Source of the DNA: Malania oleifera
Taxonomy: Eukaryota; Streptophyta; Magnoliopsida; Santalales; Ximeniaceae
DNA length: 64,000 bases
Direction: 5' to 3'
Assembly: GCF_029873635.1 (NCBI RefSeq)
Contig: NC_080417.1
Location: 31,484,214-31,548,213 of the forward strand
Made by a program: the position numbers and the translations under genes. Below are positions 48,289-58,722 of the stretch, in pieces. The first letter of the stretch is position 1, and every line of letters begins with the position of its first letter. The notes beneath the pieces were generated by a model, which was not told where the DNA came from, searched no databases, and saw nothing but the letters and a program-made list of their open reading frames with translations.

Positions 48289-50543
48289 TCATGCTATAAC
48301 AGTTACAAAGAAGGAAATAAGATATGAATCTGAAATGTATTTTCCTGATTACAGGCATGGTTTTGAGTTGTAGTGGTAGGATTCTTCTAAAGTTGGCCTA
48401 CTATGGGGGCTGGAGTAATAGTTTTTAGCTCCTGGTTCTTCAGTGGTTCCCCTTGGGTAGTTGTAGGGTTACATTTGATGACACATCCTTCTTATTGATT
48501 CAGCTTTGCTGTTGATGATTGACTATTTGTCTGAGCTTATGTTGATATGGCTGTTGTATCTTTGGGGGTAGTGAAGTAGGGTTCTCAAGATTCTAAAATC
48601 AGGATTGATACACTATATCTGCATGTCTGAACCGTAATACCCTCTGTTGATGATGCTGCATTGTGCATTGAACTACAAATGGTGGTCTGAGGCTTGAAGT
48701 TAGGTGTCTTAGGCTCTATGGGAGAATTTCAGGAGATTGGAGTTGATGAGGGTGGTGGTTGTTATGTTCTGAAGTGCAGAGTCTTCTCAGGTTCTTGCAG
48801 GTTTGGTATTTGTGCTGGTTGCTTGTGATCTGGTGGCTGTTAGTTCATTTGGGCTGCAGACTTAACCTGGTAGTGCTGGAAGATGTACCTGGTGTGATTC
48901 ATTACTGGTGGCTCAGGTTTGAAGTTTGGAGGCTTGAATGTTGTGAGTGTGCAGTGAGGACTGTTTTGTTTGACAGCAGTTTATTTAATTTCAGTTTCCT
49001 TCAGGATAGGCTCATGTGTGTTGGAAAATTGTGATCTGTTTGTGTTTTCCGATCTTGCATTGTGCTGCTGGATCTTTTGTGATTTGTTTTTGATGCTGGT
49101 GCAATGTGCTTTGGACTTCAGATTGTGATCATTGTGTATGGTTGCGGGTGGTTCATAATTCAAACCTGAGTTTTAACTAGTGGAGTGTGTTAGTGAAGAA
49201 GTGTCTCAGGTTTAATATGGAAGGTATTGTGTTGGTGTTTTAATTATCCTGTAGGATTGGTACTTCTGCGATGGAAGTTTGTGATCTGTTACGACTTTCA
49301 GATCTGTATAGAGCTGCTAGACTTCTGGTGTGAGAAGTGAGGGTCAGAATGTAAGATGAAGTGTTGGGGTCTAAGTGAGGTGTTGCACTTGGATACTGGA
49401 ATTCCCTCTGATGGCTTATCCTGGCTTTTGATTGATTTTCTTCTAGTACATCTACAGGAGATGGAATGATGCAGATTTTATGTTTAGATGGTTTTTCCAT
49501 CAAGGCTTCATGTTATGATTCTCTTTAGAAGGTAGATTGATCCTGTGTTATGGTTTGTGACTTTTTCTTAGAGGTAATCGAGTTGCTAATCTTCAGCTGG
49601 TCTTGGTCTTCCTTCTGATTGTGGATTGTGTACCCGACCTAAGTTGAGGATTGTTGCTTAAGTTTAAGAGCTTTTACTCTCCTTTTTCCTGGAGGGTAGT
49701 GTGCAAAAAAAAAAAAATACAACCAACTTATTCTCTTTGTTACCTTCTTTCCTTTCAATGGGTATCTGGCCTTTTCTGAGGCAGGAGTCTCTTTGTTTTT
49801 GTCTCCTTCTTTTCTCTCAATGCTTTTTAGACTATTCTATGGTTCGGAGATTCTTGGGTTCTTGAGATATCATCTTGGAGTTCTCTCTGGTGGCTTATCC
49901 AGGCTTTTGATTGATTTCTTTTGATGCGCGTTATGGAGATGGAATGAGATATAAGATACGTTTTGATGCAGCTTTTTTGATGGGATGGTACTTTTCAGCA
50001 AGGTTTTGAGTTGTTTATCTATGGAAGGTGGTTTGAACCTTTGTTAAGGTTTGTACTGGTGTTGGTTTGAGTGTCCAGGTGGCAATTTGGTCTTCAAGTA
50101 TCGGCATGGTTAACCTTATGGAGGTGGTTGTGTGATGTTCTTTAGCTTCGCCTCGGTCTTCTTTCTTGTGGATGGTGTTCCCGGGCTAAGTTGTTGATTA
50201 TTTGGGAATCCTTCTGCTTTCATCATCCTACGGCTTGCTGTTGGAGGGTGCTACGCCTTGATTCATTCTGGAGTGAATATCCATCATCTCATGACATTCT
50301 TTCTGGTGATGACTTGAGTTCTAAGGTATCTTATTTGCTTTTTGATTGAATTATGGTATTTAGTTAATTTTTGGTTTTGGTTTGATGACTTATTGCCCCT
50401 AGGAATGCCCAGGTTTGATGTAATAGTGATAAACTTTTGATGGAAGTCTTATTTGGCTTCTTTCCTCTCGGGTATGCCCAGAGTTTCTGTACATATCCAT
50501 TTGATCAATATAATTTATCATTTAAAGATAAAATAAAAATAAA
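48289..50543 (+). other. L1 3' untranslated region with internal duplication
   Basis: No coding frame. TGGCTTATCC(T/A)GGCTTTTGATTG occurs near 49412 and 49890. GGTCTT(C/G) followed by GTGGAT and CTAAGTTG occurs near 49605 and 50160. So a unit of about 480 bp is present twice. GTGATCTGTT words recur near 49035 and 49285. Confidence 0.6.
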
Positions 50544-50558
50544 AATAATGCCAACATC

Positions 50559-52062
50559 TTTCAGTTCTAATTCCTCTTACTTACTTTGTTGTTCTTCAAT
50601 CTCGATTGGTAAGCTTATTTCAATTCAATTTTGTTTTGAATAAAATATTTTGAATTCTATTTCAATGTCTCTAATCTCTCGAGTCTAATTCATTTTCTAA
50701 ATTGATTCCAAATTTGTATTTAAGGTTCCCAATCTCTCAGGTATGACTTAGTTAAAATATGTTTTAAATTCGATTTCAAGTGTTTGTACTCTTTTAACAA
50801 GTCTTGATTTGTTTTGAGGATTATTTTACTTTTTTTGAGTAGTTCATATACAATAAATGTAAATGACATAATGAATAAAGACTTTATGTATATGAAGAGC
50901 TCCCTAAACCACAAGACTCTTGGCTTTGCCAGTGTATATAAAGAGTTACCGCAGTATATGCAACTTTACCTCTACTTTTATAGAAAAAAAAAACTATTTA
51001 TTTGAGGTCGAACTCATGACCAATTGGATATAAAAGAACAATTTTACCATTAATTCAAGGTTTGCGCTCAAAACCTATATCCCATTGAGATTTTCAAAAC
51101 GTATCCTTTTTTTGGAAAATATGACAAGTAGAAAAGGTTCGGTCAGTAATCATATGGGCTTAGATTCATATTGTTTGAATGAAAACAATATGGGGAATGT
51201 AGGAAACTATTTAATTCAATAGAAGTATAGATTATAGCCAGCAAAGTCATTGCATTGTATTGAATGAAAATAGGTTAGCTTGTATTAAACTGAAACCTGA
51301 TTTTAATAGTTGGGTCACGAGTCACTTGTCGGGTTTCAACCAGTTTTACCACCCCTAGCTCGGTGTGATCACAACAACTTGCTATTTTGCTAAAAAAAAA
51401 TAAAAATACTTCACCAAAAGTTAATTTCTAACACCATTATATTTGTAGCAATTTATTTTTTTTAATGACCAATTATTATTATAGTAGTTCATGAATTTTA
51501 TTTGGTTCATTTCCTGAACGTTTTTTAGTTGAAATAGGATCGATTGTAAGTCCATTTTTAATATCACCCATTTATTTTTTAATTCTATGTTTACAGTAAT
51601 CTTGAATTTGGATGAGATACAATATATAATTATATTAAAATTTATATAAATTCACTCAAATTTAAATTCAAAATTCATGCTTCAACCACTATTTGAATGT
51701 TGTTTTGAGTTGAATGAAATTTATTGTAAGCCTTTTGCATATGGTTGTTTTGTAAATATTTTGTTATGTAAAATGAATTTTATTTTTGACATAGAATATA
51801 TATAATCTATATTAGTAATTAAATTTAGGATTGTGACGCCAAACACATTTTATTATAAGGGGGGTAGAATCCAACATGAGAAAATTAATCGTCAATTAAT
51901 TTGCAATTTTAGTGGCAAGAATTAACGCGATGCAAAGTTTGCAAACGACGTCGTAATTTGCGCAACTCTGAGTTGAGGAATGTTCAGAACTCAGAAGGGG
52001 TGAAGGGGAAAGGGGGACGCCACAGCGAAGGAGAGAGAGAGAGAGAGAGAGAGAGAGCCAAA
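50559..52062. other. spacer and promoter region of AP-3 sigma
   Basis: The end of the ~60-bp tandem repeat lies at 50559-50610. A diverged copy of the 15360-15480 repeat lies at about 51600-51665. No gene is seen. The last few hundred bases should hold the AP-3 sigma promoter; no TATA box was convincing. Confidence 0.55.
52029..52057. repeat. (GA)n in AP-3 sigma 5' UTR
   Basis: About 14 GA units ending six bases before the ATG at 52063. Purine tracts like this are common in plant 5' UTRs. Confidence 0.85.
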
Positions 52063-55000
52063 ATGATTCGGGCGGTGATAGTGATGAACACCCAGGGCAA
52101 GCCTCGCCTTTCCAAATTTTACGATTTTCTGGTATGCTATCTCCTCCTTTTCAACACTTTCTGTACTCTGTTTATGTATGCTTTTTGGTGATTATAATTT
52201 GAATTGCAATTTTTTTTAAAAATAATTTAGCATTAGCAATTGATTTTTGAGTTTAATATTGTGAGGTCAGCCTGTGGAGAAGCAGCAGGAGCTTATTCGT
52301 GGCGTCTATGGAGGTCGCAATCATTACTCTTTCTGTCTCTCTTTGTGGCACGCGCACCCACATATTTCTAACTGATCTCAAACTGCCATGTTAATGTGGT
52401 TTTGGATCTGGTTATCAGATTCTGTATATATATTTATGCGATGCTTATAGGAATCCATTGTGTTATTCCTTTATTTAATTTTTAGTTTTAATAATTTTAA
52501 GTTTGAGCCTCCATTTCACTGATTTTTGGATTCCATACAGTCTTATCGAGTAGAGCTGACAGCGTGAGCAATTTCATGGCGGCTGATTCAATCTTCGGTC
52601 CGGTATTTTCTTCTATCTATAATTCCTTTTTGCGATTAAAATCTTCTGACGATGCAAAATAGGGCAAAAAAAAAAATAGGTACCCTAAATATTTGCGCGA
52701 AAAAGCCTCTTTTTTTTTTTATCATTCCAGAGAAATCTAATGTAATTAATAGAACATTGTAATCTAGACTTCTCTTCGGGGCATGTCATTACCTTTGAAG
52801 ATTCAATATTATCATCATCCAGTAATTTGATAGAAGTTTGACATCAGTGAAGTGACGCTTGTTTTGGATCATTAGTTCTTTGCTTTGTTATCCTTGGTGG
52901 ATTTTTGAGCTAGAACTGCATATGGTTACTTTTTCTTTTAATGCAGGATACTCGGCTTGTTTACAAGCACTATGCAACTTTGTACTTCGTCTTTGTGTTT
53001 GATAGTTCTGAAAACGAGCTAGCCATGCTTGATCTGATACAAGGTACACTTCCTAACAATTCATTGCCTTTAAGAAGTTATTAGTTGTCGGCGAACTATT
53101 TATGCTGCTAAGCAATAGTTTAAACATTGTTCTTGTGCAATGCAGTGTCCCTGAAAAATGAATTCAGGGGGGGGGGGGGGGAATGTAGAAGTTTGAGCGT
53201 ATATTGTGCAGGATTGTTGAAAAAATCAAATCACTTGTGAAAGTTCCCGGTGGAAGTTAAAGTAATCATGAAGAATACACTAGTTTGAATGCAATTCGGG
53301 AGGATAAAAGAAATAAGAATTTGTGGCAAGAAGAGTTCACTAAGCAAATAATTTTGTTGATGATGTGCATCAATAGTTAGCTAAACATGAGGTCCATAGT
53401 CAATTCTATTAGAGCCTTAAAATTATTGCGGAAAGTATTAATTTTTGAAATTTCCAAAATTCCTTAAAAAATTATATGAACCTTGAATTCATGTTTCCTT
53501 ATGCCAAGCTAAATTTGAGGGAAAATGTGCAAATCATTTAAAATTTGTAGACAGGATTGAATTTGGATGCAAGTTATTGCAATGGCTTGTTTATCAAAAG
53601 AAAAATTCAAGGTTTCGTCTTTATATGAATTTTATGGAAATAAAATTCAGGTGCAACACATTTTAACAAACCAAGCCTTGAGTCTCACTAAGTGGAGTTG
53701 GTTACTTAAATCATTTTCCGCCAATTTACATTATGGAATTTTTTTTGACAACTTAAGAGCTATTAGATCCTTATGCACTATCTCATTTCAAGTTTTTTAG
53801 GTCTACTTCTACCATTTCTACTATCATTAACAATCTAACATAACTAGCTCAGTTCTCTACTTGGCCTACGTTGCAATTGTCTAAACCATCTAAGTCGCCC
53901 CTCCATTATCTTCTATGGGTGCTATTTCTAAGCTACCACAAATATGTTCATTTCTCAATTTTTATTTTAATGTTATACCACTCATCACGTTAGTATTCTC
54001 ATTTTAGCAACATTTTCTTTTTAGAATTTTTTTCAACTGAATCTGCTAATTTTTAGCAGAATTAGGTTACGTGCCCATGATGGAATAGGTTGTCCTTGAA
54101 TTCCACCAAAAACAGCAAAATATCTCTTTCTGCCTTAGATAAACAGAGAGAAAATACGCAAGAATTCGATGCTTATGCTTTCTGGGGAAATGCTGTCTAT
54201 CATTTGTACCTTTTCATTTTTGATTCTATTTTTCAGGACTTGTTATATAATTAACTTCTAAAGATATTGTAAGTTGTTAGCTGAAAGAACAAGAATAATT
54301 AACTTCATTCTTCATGGTTTAAAAAATGGTAGCAGTCCACAACTCCACATAATGTTTCAGACGTTATGTAACGGGCAATGGACGCGTGCCCATGAATTAG
54401 GAACTTGTTAAAAACATATTGACTTACATGTTTTGATCTCAGAATCCTATATACTAATGTTTTGTGATTTTTAGTATATTTATTTAATTTAAATATAACA
54501 TATACTAAAAGTCTTGGATATCACCTTGGTTGCTTTAATTGCTATTGGCGAGAACAAGCATTCATTTGCTCCTTTCACTAATTTATTAATATAAGTGAAG
54601 TTTAAACTTTAAACTAAGAAATATAAAATGTAAAATGTTCATTTGTTAAACAAGAACAAAAATGCATAGTAATAAAACCTATTTTTTGACTCAAAATTAG
54701 GTGTAAGCAAAACGCGAGGAAATGAAACTGAAAGAACTTACAATATGTAAATATGCAATTTTAATGACCACAAAAGGTTAGGTTTTATTAGTGTGCTAAT
54801 CATTAAATAAATTCATACTAAATGTAAAAAAAAAAAAAAATCAAAAATGTTTTTTTTTTTTTTAAATTTTTTATTACTAACTAAAACAAACCAACTTATT
54901 ATTGAGTTTATAAGCTTCAATAGAGGGAAAAGAGTAAAAAAGTGCCCAAAAAAAAAGCTCAAAGAAAATTATTTTGATCATTCACAGCCAATCTGATAAG

Positions 55001-56896
55001 GTAACTGGGTCACCTGTAGCAGCCCATAACAGTCCATAACGGCTGTTAACCATCGTGGCCAATATGGTTGTGAATCCGAGGACATCCAAGATATTGGCCT
55101 GTAAATTCTTTTAACAGCCAATTTTTAAAACTGAGTCAAATTATTTGAGCTTTATGTTATTAAATGATTTGAAATTTTAAAGTGTTGTACATTTCAAACA
55201 TTGCTTGTGGAGGAGCTGTGAGGAGGAATTTAACCCGATTCTGGGAGTTTTGTTGAATATGATTTTGGCATATGTCATGCATTTCAATATTTGTTGTTAT
55301 GTTACTAGGCTTTGCAAACTTAGAACATGCTCCATGTTTGACCCAAATTATGCATTTGTTCATCCAATTATTGTGCAGTTAGATGCTGAATCCTTCTCAA
55401 GCATATGGTACATTTTATGACCTCATAGGTGGGAATGGCAGAATCAGTCACCAATTAGATTACAAAAAATAAATGTTGTCATGAACTATTTTAACTTCAT
55501 TTTTCCACATTGAAGAGAGTTTATTCTTATAGCTTTATTTATTTATTTATTTATTTTGGGATAGTGGAGTTGTGGGGTGGTTTGGGTTTGGTCTGCAGCT
55601 TAATTGCTCAATCTGAAATTTCTTATGAGGATGATAGACTGGGTTCACTATGCATATTCTCTGCCTTCAAGTAAGCTACATGTGGCACACTGGCAGTAAC
55701 TGTTTTTTTTTCTTTTATTTTTTGAAAAAAATTGTTAATACATATACAGAAATTTCTGTCATTAAATTTGCTATGATTGGATAATTTTCTTACCTTAACC
55801 CTCGTGCCTTCAGTTTTCGTGGAAACATTGGACAAATGCTTCAAAAATGTATGCGAGCTTGACATAGTATTCAATTTTAGCAAGGTTGTTGTTGCTTTTT
55901 TTTTTTCTTTTTTTTTTTTCTGTTCATTTATTTTGTAAAATATGCTTAATTCTTAATGCTTTGAAAGTAGAGCTTAGCAAAATAGATAGCTAACGCATAT
56001 CTTCTTTTATGTGAACGTCAATGGACTTCAGGCTGGTTCAATTCTAGAGAAGTATTGTCCGTTTTGGTCTATTGGTCTCACAGCTTTGTCCTATAAAGAT
56101 GCCTCACATAATTTGAGCTCAAACCATTCTTATAAAACTATGATCTCCTTAGTTCACATTCCATGTGGGACTGTGACACTGCATAAATAAGTGTTTTCCT
56201 TTTAAGAGATGTTATTGAACAGGACTATAATATATTTCAATATACAAAATTTGAACTTTGTTGGGCTTTGAACTAGTTGAAAATTAGCACATTATTTAGA
56301 ATCGATAAAGGTACTCCACTTACAATTAAATACACTGCCAGTCTGGCTCTATGCTTGTGGAATAATGACTTTTGGAACATGAGTCAACTTGAAGTTCGAT
56401 CATTCACTTTCCAAGTTGATGAGTAGCTGATATGACAGGGTTCTCTTTGATGATTCATGATCTCAAACAGTCAACCTGGGACAATTATACAACATTAAAC
56501 TTCCAAACTGCAAGTCCACTAGGTGAGATTGGGTAGCGCATCTTTTTCTGCCATTCCATTCGAAGGAGGACATCATTTCTTTTCAATCTGGGACGAAAAT
56601 ATTTCCTGGATATCTTTAATATGAAATCGCACTAGCTTGGGTGTACAGGCCCAGCCAAACTTGGTCAAGACTCGGCTAGGTTCTAACTCAACTAGGAAAT
56701 TGTTTCAACCCGTTTAATTAATTCGTTTGTTCTTGTTACTCTTTTGTTCCTCAGTGGCATGTTAATGCATATTCATTGAACTAATGAGTAGTTAATTTCA
56801 ACAGATGCATACCATATTAGATGAAATAATTTTTGGAGGTCAGGTGCTGGAAACAAGTTCAACAGAAGTAATAAAAGCTGTTGAAGAGATTTCAAG

Positions 56897-56932
<36 letters not shown>

Positions 56933-57038
56933 GTAATAGAATTTTTAATGATGTTGTTTACCCCGCTGGCGCAGATTAGAGGCTGCCTCAAATTCTCTCT
57001 CACTTCTTCCCAAGTCTGTGTCTAGCTGGCGGAGTTGA
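52063..57038 (+). CDS. AP3S: AP-3 adaptor complex sigma subunit
   Basis: Seven exons with GT/AG borders and compatible phases: 52063-52131, 52271-52313, 52541-52602, 52947-53043, 55814-55884, 56805-56896, 56975-57038. They give 165 residues, the usual length. The start MIRAVIVMNTQGKPRLSKFYD and the words RLVYKHYATLYFVFVFD, ENELAMLDLIQ, NVCELDIVFNFSK, LDEIIFGGQVLETSS and EAASNSLSLLPKSVSSWR are those of the AP-3 sigma longin-type fold. It sits in the core of the AP-3 coat, which sorts cargo directly from Golgi/endosomes to the vacuole. The donor of the second intron, GTCGCA, is weak but is the only one that keeps phase. Intron four is 2.8 kb and carries a LINE relic. A (CT)n tract starts right at the donor of intron six. 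No coding defect is seen. Confidence 0.95.
53044..53652. other. AP-3 sigma intron four, left part
   Basis: A poly-G run lies at about 53168-53181. Nothing else supported. Confidence 0.6.
53653..54040 (-). mobile_element. diverged RTE LINE 3' end in AP-3 sigma intron
   Basis: The minus strand matches the 3' part of the RTE copy at 28296-28690: ACCAAGCCTTGAGTCTCACT, TTTCCGCCAATTTA, TTGGCCTACGTTGCAATTGTCTA and ACAAATATGTTCATT occur in the same order. It is more diverged than the other copies, so older. The 5' part is absent. Confidence 0.8.
54041..55813. other. AP-3 sigma intron four, right part
   Basis: AT-rich with poly-A/poly-T runs near 54825-54865 and 55700-55730. A short stretch at 55015-55075 repeats CCATAAC / GGCTGTTAACC words. 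No gene is seen. Confidence 0.6.
56899..56930. repeat. (TC)n microsatellite at a splice donor
   Basis: About 16 TC units begin two bases after the GT of the donor AG|GTTCTC of AP-3 sigma intron six. Confidence 0.9.
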
Positions 57039-58722
57039 TTAATCTGCTGTTACTTCGAATGCTTGTCTGGTTATAATTTGACTTTGATACCGGCCCAAGC
57101 ATGCATTTTATATCTTTCCAGATGCCTTGTTAAAATGTTGGCTTCTTGGTGATCCACGGCTCAAAGATTGTGAAAAATCAAGCTCCCTCAACATGTAATG
57201 GTGACCTGGGTGTGTTATCAATTAAATATACTTTTTATTTGGAATTGTGGCATCTTCCGTGCTTGTAGAGTTTTATTTTTTAGGGTAAAAGACATTTACC
57301 TTCCCTAAGATTTGTCAAAAGACAAGAATCTTCCTAAGGTTTCAAAAATTTCATTGACCTCTCATATAGTTTCAAAAATGATAGACTTCCCTTAAGGTTT
57401 GTCAAAAAGATACAAATTTCTGCTCAAAAAAAGACTTGTTTTTTTCAAAATGCAAGGAGAGGATTATATCTTTTCAACAAACTTAGGTTTCTAAAATTCT
57501 TGAAATCTCAAGAAAGGTTCTTGCAATTTTTTATTTCTTAGAAGAGGTCTGTGTCGTTTTATTTATCTAACTCAGGGAGGTCAATGTCTTTTGGCTTATT
57601 TTTATGTGCAATTGTTGCAAGACAATAGTATTTATACATCTGACCGACAAATACAAGCAAATACTACTGGCCAACAAATACGATTGATTATTTGATTCTT
57701 TGCAGTTCCTTTAATGCTCACCAGGCTTATTTTTCTGCCATTTGCTGAAAACCAGAATGATTCTCATACACCTTGAAATTCGAGTATGAGTGGAAGTGTA
57801 GAACCTAAGCTAGCCTCGCTCAATTTGAGTTTGACAGGTCACCTAAATGTGAGTTTGACAGGCCTGTGCGACTTTTATTTCTTTTAACATATTTAACTCA
57901 TGGCTTCTTAAATTTGTTTTAAAAGTAAATGAGCTTAACAATCAACCTCCTGTTTAGCATCTAATGTCAAATTTAAGTTTTAAATTAAATCGACTTAGGT
58001 TTTAAGTCAACATCATATTTTTTTTATTCTGAGACACTCAAATTCGTCGGAGAATAATAGGTGGAACTGGAGTTCGGAATTTTAACTCAGCTCAACTTGC
58101 CCAACAGGCTGATGGACGTGGGCCAAGAATGCACTTGAAAAAATGGCGATGTTACTTTGCACAGTTTTCCTGAAGAGGCGCGTAGCTGGGCTCTTTGACG
58201 TAATGAAATTTTAAAGCATATATTCAATGGCAGGGTTGAGCATCTCCTGGGCATTTAGTTTGCAAAGCCTTTCAATCTAAAGGGCACAAGTACATCCACG
58301 GCTTTCGTTCTTCCACTATCGGCTTGCTGCTTGGTTCTCAAAGCGAAATTGAAGGACAAAATGAAATCAAATTAAAAATAAAATCTATATTGTTTGGTTT
58401 AAGAGTGGAAAGAAGAAGAGAAATAAGATGTAGGGTCATGGCCAATATGTTTCATGCCAAGGCCGAGTCAGTTCTGTTCTTTCTTAAAATGCCTTGTGGA
58501 CTAATAATGGGGCATCCCCAACATATTTTGTTTGTCCCGGAAAGCCAGCCTAGCAATTGGAACTCAGGCCACTGGGCAGCCCAACGGTAGCCTGCATGTC
58601 TTCCTGATGAATTTTCACAATCCCTTGGCACAAACTTTTTTGGAGGAACAGCACACGCAGAGTCAACAAAAGCACTTAAAACTGGTGTTGAACTGAATTT
58701 AGGACCTGTAAAACTATGCCAA
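57039..58722. other. spacer between convergent AP-3 sigma and PYROXD2-like genes
   Basis: It should hold both 3' UTRs. It contains the hairpin element 57283-57595. A direct repeat TGAGTTTGACAGG lies at about 57827 and 57850. No gene is seen in the remainder. Confidence 0.6.
57283..57595. repeat. third hairpin element with AGGTTT/ACCTC subrepeats
   Basis: It starts GGGTAAAAGACATTTACCTTCCC and ends GGGAGGTCAATGTCTTTTGGC, inverted versions of each other. Inside are CCTAAGGTTTCAAAAATTTC-type subrepeats. It is the same family as 5713-6071 but more diverged. Confidence 0.65.

Larger units (their letters stand above)
42803..50543 (+). mobile_element. structurally full-length L1 LINE, decayed
   Basis: It is flanked by a perfect 15-bp target duplication AATAATGCCAACATC (42788-42802 and 50544-50558) and ends in an A-rich tail AAAGATAAAATAAAAATAAA. 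It has a GAGA/CTCT-rich 5' UTR, ORF1 (43129-44931), ORF2 (44928-48288) and a 3' UTR of about 2.2 kb. The length of 7.7 kb is large for a plant L1, because of the long 3' UTR. Many in-frame stops show it is inactive. Confidence 0.9.

Noticed and set aside
55015-55080. Possible MITE with GGCTGTTAACC words
   Set aside because: Too short and without clear ends or target duplication.
58324-58590. Plus-strand 88-codon frame
   Set aside because: No recognisable motif, no splice context, and it sits in the spacer between two convergent genes.
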